Assembly: GCF_008831265.1 (NCBI RefSeq)
Contig: NZ_VTTH01000003.1
Span: 248,001 to 312,000 of the forward strand
Reading direction: 5' to 3'
From: Lacisediminimonas profundi
GTDB lineage: Bacteria > Pseudomonadota > Gammaproteobacteria > Burkholderiales > Burkholderiaceae_D
Length of the DNA: 64,000 nt
The notes under the pieces: model-generated
Database searches by the model: none
Seen by the model: only the letters and a program-made list of their open reading frames with translations
Told to the model about the DNA's origin: nothing
Part shown: positions 1 to 8,921 of the stretch, in pieces
How positions within the stretch are numbered: the first letter of the stretch is position 1
Layout: every line of letters begins with the position of its first letter
Made by a program: the position numbers and the translations under genes

Positions 1-740
1 CCAGCGGCCGGCCTGGCGCCCCGCAAGGGCGCCGTCATTCGCGGGTCGCCATCGAAAAACAAGACCAGCGCGCGCTTTCTGTCCCGGCTTGCCGTCTGCG
101 CCAGGCGTTTTAGCCAAACCCGGTTGGCAATCGTCCTGTCTTCGAACTCGCTGTTGCGGCCGGCCTCTGCCTTGTAATGATTGTTATCCCCCGGCACGTT
201 CACAGTGCCGAACAGTATCCCGCCGGCTTCCCACCGCATGTTTTCGGAAAATCTGCGGAATTGCGCGCTCGCGGACTGGCGTGCGACCGGTAATCTGGCT
301 CCGCCGATGCTGGTTGGCCCGGTGAAAAATATCTCCCTCACATGCTCCAGACGGTTCATGGCAGCCGACCCGCCGTCTTCGCGCCTGCACTCCGCCCAGT
401 CGCTCGCCGACAGTGACACGATGATGTCGCTGCGCGCCTCAGCCAGCATTTCGCGCCGCTCGGAATACAGGCGATCCGAGCACGGCTCGGACGCGGATTT
501 CAGGCCGGTCAGTACGACGAATGCCAGCCGTTGGCGATCAGTCTCGGCCAGTGCCTGGCGCAAGGGATCTTCGCTCGGTCCGATGCGGTCCGGCTGGCCG
601 ATCACGCCAAAGCTGAAGCGGCGCTGCTGCGCCTGCGCATCCGGCACCAGCGCAAGCAGCAGGCACAGAAGGGGCAGGACAAGGGCGGCCGGCAACCGGA
701 CGGTTGGCCATGCCAGCATTGGTGCCAGTGGCAGTTTCAT
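1..740 (-). CDS. Secreted calcineurin-like phosphoesterase-fold protein, metal motifs degenerate (partial)
   Basis: The reading frame opens at an ATG just after the mutS 3' repeat and runs off the left edge without a stop; 246 codons are visible. Residues 1-38 form a signal peptide (hydrophobic core, then AQA before QQRRF), so the product is exported. The body follows the layout I know from secreted calcineurin-like phosphoesterases of Burkholderiales: FGVIG near 44, a K-S-x-S-x-P-C-S-D stretch at 81-89 and NVPGDNN at 181-187. The metal-binding positions do not match. The expected GD after FGVI reads GQ (48-49), the expected GDIK reads TGLK (78-81), and the expected GDNxW reads SASDW (111-115). 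It is therefore probably a non-catalytic relative. The family call is from recalled pattern only. It lies 60 bp downstream of mutS on the same strand. Confidence 0.7.
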   Translation of the reverse strand, partial: MKLPLAPMLAWPTVRLPAALVLPLLCLLLALVPDAQAQQRRFSFGVIGQPDRIGPSEDPLRQALAETDRQRLAFVVLTGLKSASEPCSDRLYSERREMLAEARSDIIVSLSASDWAECRREDGGSAAMNRLEHVREIFFTGPTSIGGARLPVARQSASAQFRRFSENMRWEAGGILFGTVNVPGDNNHYKAEAGRNSEFEDRTIANRVWLKRLAQTASRDRKRALVLFFDGDPRMTAPLRGARPAA

Positions 741-750
741 TCAGTGCGTT

Positions 751-810
751 GTTTTCGTTGTTACTCGTTGCTACTTGTTGTTATTCGTTGCTACGCGCTG
801 CTATTCGTTG
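751..810 (-). repeat. 10-bp tandem array at the mutS stop codon
   Basis: Six imperfect decamers in exact register read CAACGAATAR on the minus strand. The mutS stop TAG lies in the first copy, and four of the next five copies carry TAG or TAA at the same place. Because the period is not a multiple of three, the stops fall in all three frames. Confidence 0.8.
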
Positions 811-3479
811 TTGGCCAGCTGTTTGAGCTGGTACAGCGCGTCCAGTGCTTCGCGCGGAGACAGGCTGTCGGGGTCGATTTTGGCCAGGGCATCAGCCAGG
901 GCATCACCCAGCGCATCGGCCAGCGGATTCGTCTGCGCCACCGTCATCGTAGCGTCAGGCTCAAGCTCCGTGTTTGACGCATCTGTAACAGATGCAAACA
1001 AGTCGAACTGGGTGGCGGAGCCGACCGATTGCGCTTCCAGCTGTGCCAGGTGGCGGCGCGCGGCGCGGATCACCGCAGCGGGAACGCCCGCCAGCTGGGC
1101 CACCTGCAGGCCATAGCTTTGCGAAGCCGGCCCCGCCTGCACCGCATGCAGGAACACGATGCTGTCCTTGTGCTCGATCGCCGACAGGTGGACGTTTGCT
1201 GACGCCGGCCAGGATTGCGGCAACTGCGTCAGTTCGAAATAGTGTGTTGCGAACAGCGTGAAGCTTTTGGTGGTTTCGATCAGGTGGCGGGCGATGGCCC
1301 AAGCCAGCGCCAGGCCGTCGAAGGTGGAGGTGCCGCGTCCGACCTCATCCATCAGCACCAGCGAACGTTCGGTGGCGCCGTTCAGGATTGCCGCCGACTC
1401 GGTCATTTCGACCATGAAGGTCGAACGGCCACCCGCCAAGTCGTCGGCGGCGCCGATGCGGGTGAAGATGCGGTCCACCGGCCCGATGGTCGCGCTGCCG
1501 GCCGGCACGAAGCTGCCGACCCAGGCGAGCAGGGTGATCAGGGCCACCTGCCGCATGAAAGTCGATTTGCCGCCCATGTTGGGACCGGTGATCAGCAACA
1601 GCCGGCGCTCCGGATTCAATTGACAGTCATTGGCGATGAAACGCTCGATGGTTTTTTCCACCACTGGATGCCGTCCCTGTTCGATCACGATGCAGGGCTC
1701 GTCCACCAGGTTCGGCGCGCACCAGTCGTTCGCCAGCGCATGCACGGCCAGCGCATTGAGCGTATCGAGTTGCGCCACGCCCTGTGCGATTTCCTGCAGG
1801 CGCGGGATATGCGGCGCCAGTTGCTGCAGCAGTTCCTCGTACAGCATCTTCTCGCGCGACAGTGCCCGTTCCTGCGCTGACAGTGCCTTGTCTTCGAAGG
1901 CCTTCAGTTCCGGCGTGATGTAACGCTCGGCATTCTTCAGCGTCTGGCGGCGGCGGTAGTCGTCCGGGACCTTGTCGGTCTGGCCGTGCGTCACCTCGAT
2001 GTAGAAGCCGTGAACCTTGTTGTACTCCACCCGCAGGTTGCTGATGCCGGTACGGGCGCGCTCCCGTGTTTCCAGGTCGAGCAGGAACTGTCCGGCGTTC
2101 TGGGACAAGCCGCGCAATTCGTCCAGCTCGGCATCATGGCCGGGCGCGATCACGCCGCCATCGCGCACCATCGCCGCCGGTTCCGCTGCAATCGCGCGCC
2201 TCAGCAAATCCAGGCATTCGGACGGGGTCATGATGGCCTGCGCCAGTTGCGACAACAGTCCGTCCGGCATGCCGTTGGCCGCACGCAGCGCCAGTGAGCG
2301 CAAGGGTTCAAGCTGGCCCAGACCATCGCGCAGTCCCGACAGGTCGCGCGGGCGCGCGGAAAGCAGCGCAATGCGGGTGGTAATGCGTTCGATGTCCGGC
2401 ACCTGCGACAAGCTTGCATTCATGTCGCCGCACAGGTCGCTGCCCATCAGTGCATTGATCGCGGCATGGCGCGCGCGCGCGATCGAACGATTGGTCGGCG
2501 CGTGGTGCAACCAGTGACGCAGCAGGCGCGAGCCCATCGCGGAGCGGCAGTGGTCGAGCAGCGCGAACAGCGTGGTATCGGGCGAATTCGTATCTTGCGG
2601 CCGCAGGCTGTCGGTGAGCTCGAGGTTGCGCCGGGTGGCGGCATCCATGCCGATGAATTCGTTCTCCGACTCCACCGTCAGCGAGCGCACATGCTGCAGG
2701 CCACGGCCCTGGGTCGATTCGGCATAGCGCAGCAGGGCACCGGCCGCACCCAGTGCGGCAGTGAGATTGTCCGCGCCAAAGCCGGCGAGCGAGGCGACCG
2801 CCAGCTGTGCTTTCAATGCCCGCTCGCCAGCCGGCAGGTCGAAATGCCAGTCGGGGACCGGCGTCACCCGCGCTGCCGGAAGCGGCATCTCGAGTGCCTC
2901 GCTGGCCAGCACCTCGGCCGGTGCAATCCGCTCCAGCTCCTGGCGCAGGCGCGCAGCGACGGATTTCTCCTCCCCGCCAAACTCCATCGTACGCAGCCGC
3001 CCGGCCGCCATCGACAGCCATGCCAGGCCGACTGTCAGCTGGCGGCGCTGGCTGGTAATGCAGACCGCCAGCAGCGGGCGGTCTGATTTTTCCGGCAGAA
3101 GGTCGCTGTCTGTCAGCGTGCCCGGCGTGACCACCCGGACCACCTTGCGATCCACCGGCCCCTTGCTGGTCGCGGGATCGCCGATCTGTTCGCAGATCGC
3201 CACCGATTCACCCAGCTTGACCAGCCGGGCCAGGTACTGGTCAGCCGAGTGGAAAGGCACGCCCGCCATCTTGATCGGCGAGCCATTGCTGGCGCCGCGC
3301 TGGGTCAGGGTAATGCCGAGCAGGCGGGATGCTTTTTCCGCGTCCTGGTGGAACAGCTCGTAGAAATCGCCCATGCGGTAGAACAGCAGGGTGTCGGGGT
3401 GGTCGGCTTTGATGCGTAAATACTGCTGCATCATCGGAGTCTGTTTTTCGAGGTCGCCCGAAATTTTCATGTTTGTCAT
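801..3479 (-). CDS. mutS: DNA mismatch repair ATPase MutS
   Basis: MutS recognises mismatches and small loops as a dimer and recruits MutL. The 892-residue protein has the N-terminal mismatch-contact motif F39-Y-E41 in GDFYELF, connector, lever and clamp regions, a Walker [10 protein letters not shown] near residue 630, and the [12 protein letters not shown] Walker B/signature segment near 708. E. coli MutS has 853 residues, so the length is normal. I chose the ATG at 3479 ([13 protein letters not shown]); an in-frame GTG 24 bases upstream lacks family similarity, and ATG 3470 is an alternative. No clear ribosome binding site precedes any of these. The gene is divergent from the IclR gene. 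The C-terminus ends in NNE inside a decamer repeat. Confidence 0.97.
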   Translation of the reverse strand: MTNMKISGDLEKQTPMMQQYLRIKADHPDTLLFYRMGDFYELFHQDAEKASRLLGITLTQRGASNGSPIKMAGVPFHSADQYLARLVKLGESVAICEQIGDPATSKGPVDRKVVRVVTPGTLTDSDLLPEKSDRPLLAVCITSQRRQLTVGLAWLSMAAGRLRTMEFGGEEKSVAARLRQELERIAPAEVLASEALEMPLPAARVTPVPDWHFDLPAGERALKAQLAVASLAGFGADNLTAALGAAGALLRYAESTQGRGLQHVRSLTVESENEFIGMDAATRRNLELTDSLRPQDTNSPDTTLFALLDHCRSAMGSRLLRHWLHHAPTNRSIARARHAAINALMGSDLCGDMNASLSQVPDIERITTRIALLSARPRDLSGLRDGLGQLEPLRSLALRAANGMPDGLLSQLAQAIMTPSECLDLLRRAIAAEPAAMVRDGGVIAPGHDAELDELRGLSQNAGQFLLDLETRERARTGISNLRVEYNKVHGFYIEVTHGQTDKVPDDYRRRQTLKNAERYITPELKAFEDKALSAQERALSREKMLYEELLQQLAPHIPRLQEIAQGVAQLDTLNALAVHALANDWCAPNLVDEPCIVIEQGRHPVVEKTIERFIANDCQLNPERRLLLITGPNMGGKSTFMRQVALITLLAWVGSFVPAGSATIGPVDRIFTRIGAADDLAGGRSTFMVEMTESAAILNGATERSLVLMDEVGRGTSTFDGLALAWAIARHLIETTKSFTLFATHYFELTQLPQSWPASANVHLSAIEHKDSIVFLHAVQAGPASQSYGLQVAQLAGVPAAVIRAARRHLAQLEAQSVGSATQFDLFASVTDASNTELEPDATMTVAQTNPLADALGDALADALAKIDPDSLSPREALDALYQLKQLANNE

Positions 3480-3841
3480 TAGCTCAATTCTTGGACTTGG
3501 CACCCGTTCGGCTGGATTGCAGCGAACGAGGGCGGCCGGTGATCAGTCCTGTGGCCGCTCATTCCGGTAGCCGCCCGCGAGCCCGTATCAATGGCGAGGA
3601 TGTGGTGCTTTCGCTAATGAGGGGCAGCATCGGCCAGATGAGCATCCGGTCCCGCGCTGTCTTCAATGCAGGGCCCGCCGGCGGCAAAGGGGTGATTGTA
3701 TTCCAGGCGTGCGCAGGGAAGGAGGCATCATTGGCGATGAATGGCGAAACGTCAGGCACCGTTCCGGCTGCGGATCTGGAAGGGCCTTGCACCAGCCAAT
3801 GTCCACAGGCGGTCGTCCCCGGCCCGATTTTCTGGTACGGT
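3480..3841. other. 362-bp divergent intergenic region, mutS / IclR gene
   Basis: The region is open in the IclR frame, but the extra N-terminus it would add does not resemble the family, so I treat it as non-coding. It should hold promoters for both neighbours. I see no clear palindrome or -35/-10 pair that I would defend. Confidence 0.4.
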
Positions 3842-4675
3842 ATGTCCGACTCGACACCCTGGTTCTCCTTGAAACCCGAACTCCCACCCGGCGAAGACGC
3901 CCATGGCGACCGCCAGTTCGCCACCACCCTGCAGCGCGGCCTGCAGGTGCTGGCGTGCTTCAGCGCTGCCGCCCCGATCCTGACCAACAAGGAAATCGCC
4001 GAGCGGACCGGCTTGCCGCGACCGACCGTGTCGCGCCTGACCTATACGCTGACGCTGCTGGGCTACCTGCAGCACCATCCGCATATCGGCAAGTACGGCA
4101 AATACGAACTGGGCAATGCGGTGTTGTCGCTTGCTCACCCATTGCTGGCCAATATCGCCGTGCGGCAGGTGGCGCGGCTGCCGATGAAGGAACTGGCGGA
4201 CCATGCGCACGGGTGGGTCTCGCTCGGAATACGGGAGCGGCTCAACATGGTCTATATCGAGACCGCTCGTTCGACTCGTTCCCGAAGTGTGCGGCCCGAC
4301 ATCGGCCAGACTTTTCCTATCGTCGTTTCCGCCATGGGCCGCGCGCACCTGGCGGCGCTGCCGGTCCGGGAGCGTGAAGAGCTGATCAATCAATTGCAGG
4401 TCAAGACGCCGGATCTGTGGGCAACGTACGCGGACCGGGTCGAGCAGGGCTTGCAGGACTATATCGAGCGTGGTTTCTGCGTGGGGCGGGGCGACTACGA
4501 TCCGAACACGCACACGGTGGCGGTGCCGCTGCGGCGTCCGGGCACCAACCAGGTTATGGTGTTCAATTGCGCAGTGCGCGTCGACGACCTTGCGCCGGGG
4601 GCTCTTGATAATGACCTTGGGCCGCGGCTGGCGCAGATGGTGCGGGCGATCGAGAGTGCGCTGGATATGGAGTGA
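3842..4675 (+). CDS. IclR-family transcriptional regulator
   Basis: The 277-residue protein has an N-terminal winged helix-turn-helix (about residues 20-80: LQRGLQVLACF, then NKEIAERTGLPRPTVSRLTYTL) followed by an IclR effector domain (about 95-270) with the family-typical MGRAHLAAL segment. IclR proteins usually repress or activate catabolic operons in response to small acids. I placed the start at ATG 3842; it gives a normal family length, and the upstream open frame looks unrelated. The neighbour is the convergent CoA-transferase unit, so it could control that unit and the divergent sulfur-type genes, which is inference. The stop lies in the first unit of a 10-bp tandem repeat. Confidence 0.9.
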   Translation: MSDSTPWFSLKPELPPGEDAHGDRQFATTLQRGLQVLACFSAAAPILTNKEIAERTGLPRPTVSRLTYTLTLLGYLQHHPHIGKYGKYELGNAVLSLAHPLLANIAVRQVARLPMKELADHAHGWVSLGIRERLNMVYIETARSTRSRSVRPDIGQTFPIVVSAMGRAHLAALPVREREELINQLQVKTPDLWATYADRVEQGLQDYIERGFCVGRGDYDPNTHTVAVPLRRPGTNQVMVFNCAVRVDDLAPGALDNDLGPRLAQMVRAIESALDME

Positions 4676-4720
4676 GGCGGAGTGAGGCGGAGTAAGGCGG
4701 AGTAAGGTGGCGTGAGGCGA
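4671..4720 (+). repeat. 10-bp tandem array at the IclR-gene stop codon
   Basis: Five copies of AGTGAGGCGG (variants AGTAAGGCGG, AGTAAGGTGG, CGTGAGGCGA) start on the last codons of the regulator gene. Every copy contains TGA or TAA at the same position, so stops occur in all three frames. Confidence 0.85.
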
Positions 4721-4779
4721 CTTCGCGGGAATGCCGGCGCGCCCGCGGATTGCAGGCGCACCGGGTCAGATACAGCCCC

Positions 4780-5976
4780 TCAACCGCGCGCCGCGCCGCT
4801 CTTCAGCAAAGCCTCGATCCGCTCCTCGTCCAGCCCGGCCTCCCGCAATATCTCCCTCGTGTGCTCGCCCAGTTGCGGCGCGTGCAAGCGGTATTCCGGC
4901 TTGGATTCCGACCATTCCGATGGCACGGCGGTGGTACGGATCCGTCCCTCGGTCGGATGGTCGTGCTCGGTGAAGTAGCCGATCTCCGCCAGGTGCGGAT
5001 CGGCCAGGATGTCTTCCAGGTCGTTGACCCGCTGGGCCGGGATGTCGGCCTGCTCGAAATCCTGCAGCCACTCGGCCGTGGAACGCTTGCGCAATTCTTC
5101 GGCGACCATGCTGTTGACCGCGCCGTAGTGCTGGCTGCGCGAGGCGGCGCTGGTGAAGCGCGGGTCTTCGTCCATCATCGCGGGTTTGCCGATCAGGGCG
5201 AAGAAGGCACGCCAGTGCTTGTCCGTGTAGATCAGCGTGCAGATGTAGCCGTCGCTGGTGGCAAACGGCCGGCGCTCGTGCAAGAGGATGCGGGAATAGC
5301 CGGGTTCGTCCACGCGCGGCTCGAAGGCTGCGCCGCCCAGGTGCTCGCCCATCACTATCGCCAGCATGTGCTCGAACATCGGGATGTCGATGCGCTGGCC
5401 CTTGCCGGATTTTTCGCGGAAGTAGAGTGCGGCGCTGACTGCGCTGGCCACCTGCTGGCCGACCGCGCGGTCCACCAGGTTGATCGGCGCGTAGTGCGGT
5501 TGCTCCGCGCCCTGGCGCATGAACAGCGCGGGCAGGCCGATCGCGCCCTGGATCAGGTCTTCATAGGCCGGCTTGGCGGCGTACTGGCCGCGCTGGCTGT
5601 AGCCGAACGCGCCGACATAGATGATGCGGGGATTCACTTCCCGCACTTCCTCGTACGACAAGCCCAGCCGCGCCATGGAGTTCGGGCGCGAGTTGTACAG
5701 CAGCACGTCGGCGCCGGCCACCAGCGCCAGCAAGGCCGCGCGCGCTTCCTCGCGCTTGAGGTCAAGCGCAATCGAGCGCTTGTTGCGGTTGACGTTCATG
5801 AACATGTGGCCCATGCCGCGATTCCGGAACGGCCACAACTGGCGGGTGACATCGCCTTGCGGCGACTCGATCTTGATCACGTCGGCGCCCATGTCGCCCA
5901 GCATCTGGGCAGCGAAAGGGCCCATCAGCACGGTCGACAGGTCGAGCACGCGCACGCCTGAAAGCGGACCACTCAT
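4780..5976 (-). CDS. Family III (CaiB/BaiF) CoA-transferase
   Basis: The enzyme moves CoA from a donor thioester to a carboxylic acid. The 398-residue sequence is full length. It opens with GVRVLDLSTVLMGP and carries the GADVIKIESPQGD segment (30-42), typical of the family. Asp140 in PAYEDLIQG matches the Asp that forms the acyl-anhydride intermediate (Asp169 of formyl-CoA transferase). It is the third gene of a leftward unit; its ATG overlaps the glutaredoxin stop as ATGA, so the two are translationally coupled. Family III enzymes are used for succinate-, oxalate- and sulfinate-type acids. Substrate unknown; with a thiol-dioxygenase-like cupin nearby a sulfinate is worth testing. Confidence 0.93.
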   Translation of the reverse strand: MSGPLSGVRVLDLSTVLMGPFAAQMLGDMGADVIKIESPQGDVTRQLWPFRNRGMGHMFMNVNRNKRSIALDLKREEARAALLALVAGADVLLYNSRPNSMARLGLSYEEVREVNPRIIYVGAFGYSQRGQYAAKPAYEDLIQGAIGLPALFMRQGAEQPHYAPINLVDRAVGQQVASAVSAALYFREKSGKGQRIDIPMFEHMLAIVMGEHLGGAAFEPRVDEPGYSRILLHERRPFATSDGYICTLIYTDKHWRAFFALIGKPAMMDEDPRFTSAASRSQHYGAVNSMVAEELRKRSTAEWLQDFEQADIPAQRVNDLEDILADPHLAEIGYFTEHDHPTEGRIRTTAVPSEWSESKPEYRLHAPQLGEHTREILREAGLDEERIEALLKSGAARG

Positions 5977-6221
5977 GCGATACCCAGCACCCCGGCCAGC
6001 GTCTCCGGCGTCAGCTGGGCGCCGGAGTAGAACTTGCCGTCAACTTCCAGCACCGGCGACGAGCGGATGCCCAGGTCTTCGATTTTCTCAGCGGCGTCCT
6101 CGTCCATCATCAGGTCGCGCGCCACGAAGGCGACGCCGTTGGTGCGCAGGTATTGCTTGAGCCGCTCGCAGGGAGCGCACAGCGGCGTCGAATAAACAGT
6201 GATTTCAGTGGGCATGGTCAT
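5973..6221 (-). CDS. Glutaredoxin-family protein
   Basis: An 82-residue single-domain thioredoxin-fold protein with the redox motif C15-A-P-C18 after TVYSTPL and the cis-proline segment SSPVLEVDG (Pro56). I chose ATG 6221, six bases before a second ATG, because GGAAAGG precedes it at good spacing. Its start overlaps the stop of the upstream reductase-like gene (ATGA), and its stop overlaps the start of the CoA-transferase (ATGA). This tight coupling suggests it serves as the electron donor or disulfide recycler for the upstream CxxC protein, which is inference. It lacks the CPYC motif of classical glutaredoxins and is closer to NrdH/GrxC-like small members. Confidence 0.9.
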   Translation of the reverse strand: MTMPTEITVYSTPLCAPCERLKQYLRTNGVAFVARDLMMDEDAAEKIEDLGIRSSPVLEVDGKFYSGAQLTPETLAGVLGIA

Positions 6222-7102
6222 ACCTTTCCTTCGGCCTTCAGTTGCTTGTACAGCTCCTTCTTGCGCAGCCAGTCCTGTTCCACTTCGCCGGTCTTCCACG
6301 GCTGTTCCGGCGTGAAGACCAGGTCTTTCCATGCTTCTCCATGGCTCCAGCGGAAGGGCGTCTGCACCGTGGTGCGCGGCAGGAAGGCCGTTTCCAGCAG
6401 CTTGAAGCCGATTTCAAGTATCTCGCGTTGCTGGGCGGGATTGTGCGGTTCGCCGCAGGGATTGCCGAGCGGGAAATCGGTATGGACCACGCGTGGCACG
6501 CCGACGTATTCGACGATGTCGCGGGCGGCAGCCAGCACCACCGTCGGTATGCCATTGGCTTCCAGATGGCGTGCCACCAGGCTGATGGTCTGGTGGCAGA
6601 CCGGGCAGACCGGCACCAGCACGGCGATATCGGCGCCGTCTTCGCGGCAGCGTTCCAGCACCGCCGGCGCGTCCCGTTCGCGGGTGCGGCGCTGGCTGTA
6701 GGCGTTGAACACGCCATGGAAACGGGCCGTCAGGCTGCCGATGCGGCCGGCCGCAACCGCTTCATGCAGGCGCGTGGTCGGGTAGAACGCATCCACGTCT
6801 TCCAGTGTCGTGGCGGCCTGGTCAAAGCTGTGCGATGGGCTGTACAGCTGGGACGCAGGCGTGTCGGATGGCAATGTGTAGGCGCCGCCGACGATGCCCA
6901 TCTGGTTTTCGTCTTCGACCGACTCGACGCCATGGATCGAAATCTCGCTGGTGGAAATCAGCGCCACACGGCATTGCGCAAGCGGCTTGGTCAGCGGCGT
7001 GAATGGCACTTCGTCGTAGTGCGCCCATTGGTAGGGCTTGTCATACCCTTGTGACAGGTAGTATTCGCGCGTCTTCTCGATATAGCGTACGGGTCCGGCC
7101 AT
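6218..7102 (-). CDS. Glycine/sarcosine/betaine or D-proline reductase B-subunit homologue, Cys form
   Basis: The 294-residue protein resembles the GrdB/PrdB family, whose anaerobic members use a selenocysteine to split C-N bonds reductively. Here the redox pair is C166-P-V-C169 in VLVPVCPVCHQ, both encoded by TGC, so no selenocysteine is involved. Other family-like segments are CRVALISTSEI (44-54), SPSHSFD (88-94), FHGVFN (128-133) and a late PLGNPCGEP (211-219). I chose ATG 7102 because AGAAGGAG lies eight bases upstream; longer frames lack support. It is the first gene of a three-gene unit joined by ATGA overlaps to a glutaredoxin and a CoA-transferase. The true reaction is unknown; family assignment is from recalled pattern. 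Confidence 0.8.
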   Translation of the reverse strand: MAGPVRYIEKTREYYLSQGYDKPYQWAHYDEVPFTPLTKPLAQCRVALISTSEISIHGVESVEDENQMGIVGGAYTLPSDTPASQLYSPSHSFDQAATTLEDVDAFYPTTRLHEAVAAGRIGSLTARFHGVFNAYSQRRTRERDAPAVLERCREDGADIAVLVPVCPVCHQTISLVARHLEANGIPTVVLAAARDIVEYVGVPRVVHTDFPLGNPCGEPHNPAQQREILEIGFKLLETAFLPRTTVQTPFRWSHGEAWKDLVFTPEQPWKTGEVEQDWLRKKELYKQLKAEGKV

Positions 7103-7179
7103 GTGAGGATCTCCTTCTGAGGTTGAGCCCATGATCGGCAGGCGGTGCCGGGGTGTCAAGGAATCGGCACAAAGCGTTC

Positions 7180-7293
7180 GCATTTCAAAATGCACTGCAC
7201 AAAATGCATGCCAACCTTACTGCGGCGCAGCAATTCGTCGGACGTTTCGCAATGCGAACGGTAATGCTGCTGGCGCTTGTCGGACGTTGTCCG
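7180..7293. promoter_or_regulatory. Operator-like palindromes and direct repeat between divergent operons
   Basis: The 220-bp gap between two divergent units holds three perfect short palindromes: GCATTT-CA-AAATGC (7180-7193), TTCGC-AAT-GCGAA (7246-7258) and CGGAC-GTT-GTCCG (7281-7293). It also holds a 10-bp direct repeat GTCGGACGTT at 7237-7246 and 7279-7288, 42 bp apart, close to four helical turns. This spacing suits a dimeric or tetrameric regulator. The nearby IclR protein is a candidate. No regulator has been shown to bind. Confidence 0.45.
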
Positions 7294-7322
7294 CGGCCCG
7301 TGCATGCACGATACTCGTTTGC

Positions 7323-8921
7323 ATGATCCTTCTCTCCGTCCCTGAACTGCGCGAGTGGCTTGAATCAGGGCAGGAACATGCCCTGTTCGATGTGCGCGAA
7401 GCCGGTGAAGCCCACCGTGGCCACATCTTTGGCGCGAGCTTCCTGCCGCGCCGCCAGATCGAATTCCGTATCGCGGCGCTGGTGCCGGACCGCGGCACTG
7501 CCATTTGCCTGGTCGACGGCGGTGGCGCCGACCGACGGGCCCGGTACGCAGCCGGAACGCTGGAGCGGCTCGGCTATCGCCAGGTCAGCGTGCTCGACGG
7601 CGGCACAGAGGCCTGGGCCGCCAGCGGCCAGATACTCGTAGCCGGCAGCAATGTGCCGAGCAAGTTGTTCGGCGAGGAAGTCCAGGAAGGACAGCATGTG
7701 CCGCATATCGATGTGGCCACCCTCAAACAGTGGCAGGACGAGGGGCGCGATCACCTGGTATGCGACATCCGTTCTCCCGAGGAGTACCGCAGTTCGCGTA
7801 TTCCTGGCGCGCGCGGCGCCTTTGGCACCGAACTCGCGCGGCTGGCCCCGAGCCTGCGCGGCGAAGGGCGGCCAATCGTGGTCCACTGTTCGGGCCGCAC
7901 CCGCAGCATCGTTGCCTGCCAGACCCTGCGCCTGCTGGGGGTGCCGGACGTCCATGCACTGGAAAACGGCACCATGGGATGGCGGTTGGCCGGTTACCCG
8001 CTGGAGCGCGGGCAGGGCGCCGGCGTGCTGACGCCAGATCCCGCCTTCGCCGCCCAATCTGAAGCCGATGTGCTGGCGCTGGCGCTGCAGGCCGGCGCGC
8101 AACGCCTGTCCTGCGAGCAGTTCGAGGCATGGAGACAGGAGCGCGCAGACGGTCGTGCCAATGTCTATCTGGTCGACGTGCGCCAGGTGCCGGAATTTGT
8201 GGATGGGCATGTTCCCGGCTCGATCGCGGTGCCTGGTGGCCTGGCCATACAGCGCGCCGATGAATTCGTGCCGGTTCGCGCCGGGCGCGTGGTGTTCATC
8301 GACAACGATGAAACGCGTTCCGCGCTGGCTGCCTACTGGTACCGGCAAATGGGATTTGCACAGGTCTACCTGTTACAGGGCGGGCTGCGGGCATGGCAGG
8401 CGGCCGGCGGCATGACGGAAACCGGTCGTGGCCGGGAGCAGCCGCTCGGATGGGACGAAGCCGTCGAGCTGGCGCGCACGATTGCGCCGGGACAGTTGGC
8501 GCAGCACATGGCGTCCATGCAGGTCGTCAATGTCGATACCAGTGCCGAAGCCGCCAAGACCCATTTGCCGGGAACCGACTGGATTCGCTACGGCGATCTG
8601 GAAGAACGGGTGGCAGCGATGTCCGACGCGCAGCGCGCGCGCCTGGTCCTGACCTGCCGCGACGGCACCCTGTCGACGATGGCCGCAGCCAACCTGGCGC
8701 GTGCAGGATGGCCCGGCGTGCCGGTCCTGGCCGGCGGAGTCGCTGCATGGCGATCGGCCGGTTTTGAGCTCGAGCAGGGCGCAATTGGCGGCCTGGCCGG
8801 CGCGACTGACCTGGTGGTGCAACCGTACGATGCCGGCCTGGAAGAGATGCAGCGCTACTTGGCGTGGGAGCAGCAGTTGATACAGCAGATCCGCCAGCAG
8901 TCGTCGGCATCAGAACGATAA
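7323..8921 (+). CDS. Four-domain rhodanese (sulfurtransferase)
   Basis: A 532-residue protein of four consecutive rhodanese domains (about 1-105, 125-230, 258-365, 375-490). Rhodaneses carry sulfane sulfur as a persulfide on a loop cysteine. Only domains 2 and 4 have it: C189 in HCSGRTRS and C445 in TCRDGTLS. Domain 1 has VDGGGADR and domain 3 has IDNDETRS at the same loop, so they are probably structural. The alternating inactive-active order resembles two fused tandem rhodaneses. No signal peptide, so cytoplasmic. I chose ATG 7323; the upstream open frame is not rhodanese-like and no good ribosome site is seen. It is the first gene of the rightward unit followed by a thiol-dioxygenase-like cupin. 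Confidence 0.95.
   Translation: MILLSVPELREWLESGQEHALFDVREAGEAHRGHIFGASFLPRRQIEFRIAALVPDRGTAICLVDGGGADRRARYAAGTLERLGYRQVSVLDGGTEAWAASGQILVAGSNVPSKLFGEEVQEGQHVPHIDVATLKQWQDEGRDHLVCDIRSPEEYRSSRIPGARGAFGTELARLAPSLRGEGRPIVVHCSGRTRSIVACQTLRLLGVPDVHALENGTMGWRLAGYPLERGQGAGVLTPDPAFAAQSEADVLALALQAGAQRLSCEQFEAWRQERADGRANVYLVDVRQVPEFVDGHVPGSIAVPGGLAIQRADEFVPVRAGRVVFIDNDETRSALAAYWYRQMGFAQVYLLQGGLRAWQAAGGMTETGRGREQPLGWDEAVELARTIAPGQLAQHMASMQVVNVDTSAEAAKTHLPGTDWIRYGDLEERVAAMSDAQRARLVLTCRDGTLSTMAAANLARAGWPGVPVLAGGVAAWRSAGFELEQGAIGGLAGATDLVVQPYDAGLEEMQRYLAWEQQLIQQIRQQSSASER

Noticed and set aside
3473-3841. N-terminal extension of the IclR protein
   Set aside because: The open frame continues upstream, but the residues are unrelated to the family and would overlap the mutS start.
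4750-5961. Long plus-strand frame of 403 codons
   Set aside because: It is antisense to the CoA-transferase, has His/Arg/Val-rich composition and no family pattern; a shadow of high-GC coding.
6218-7102. Selenoprotein reading of the GrdB/PrdB-like gene
   Set aside because: The redox positions are TGC codons and no in-frame TGA is present before the stop, so no selenocysteine is needed.
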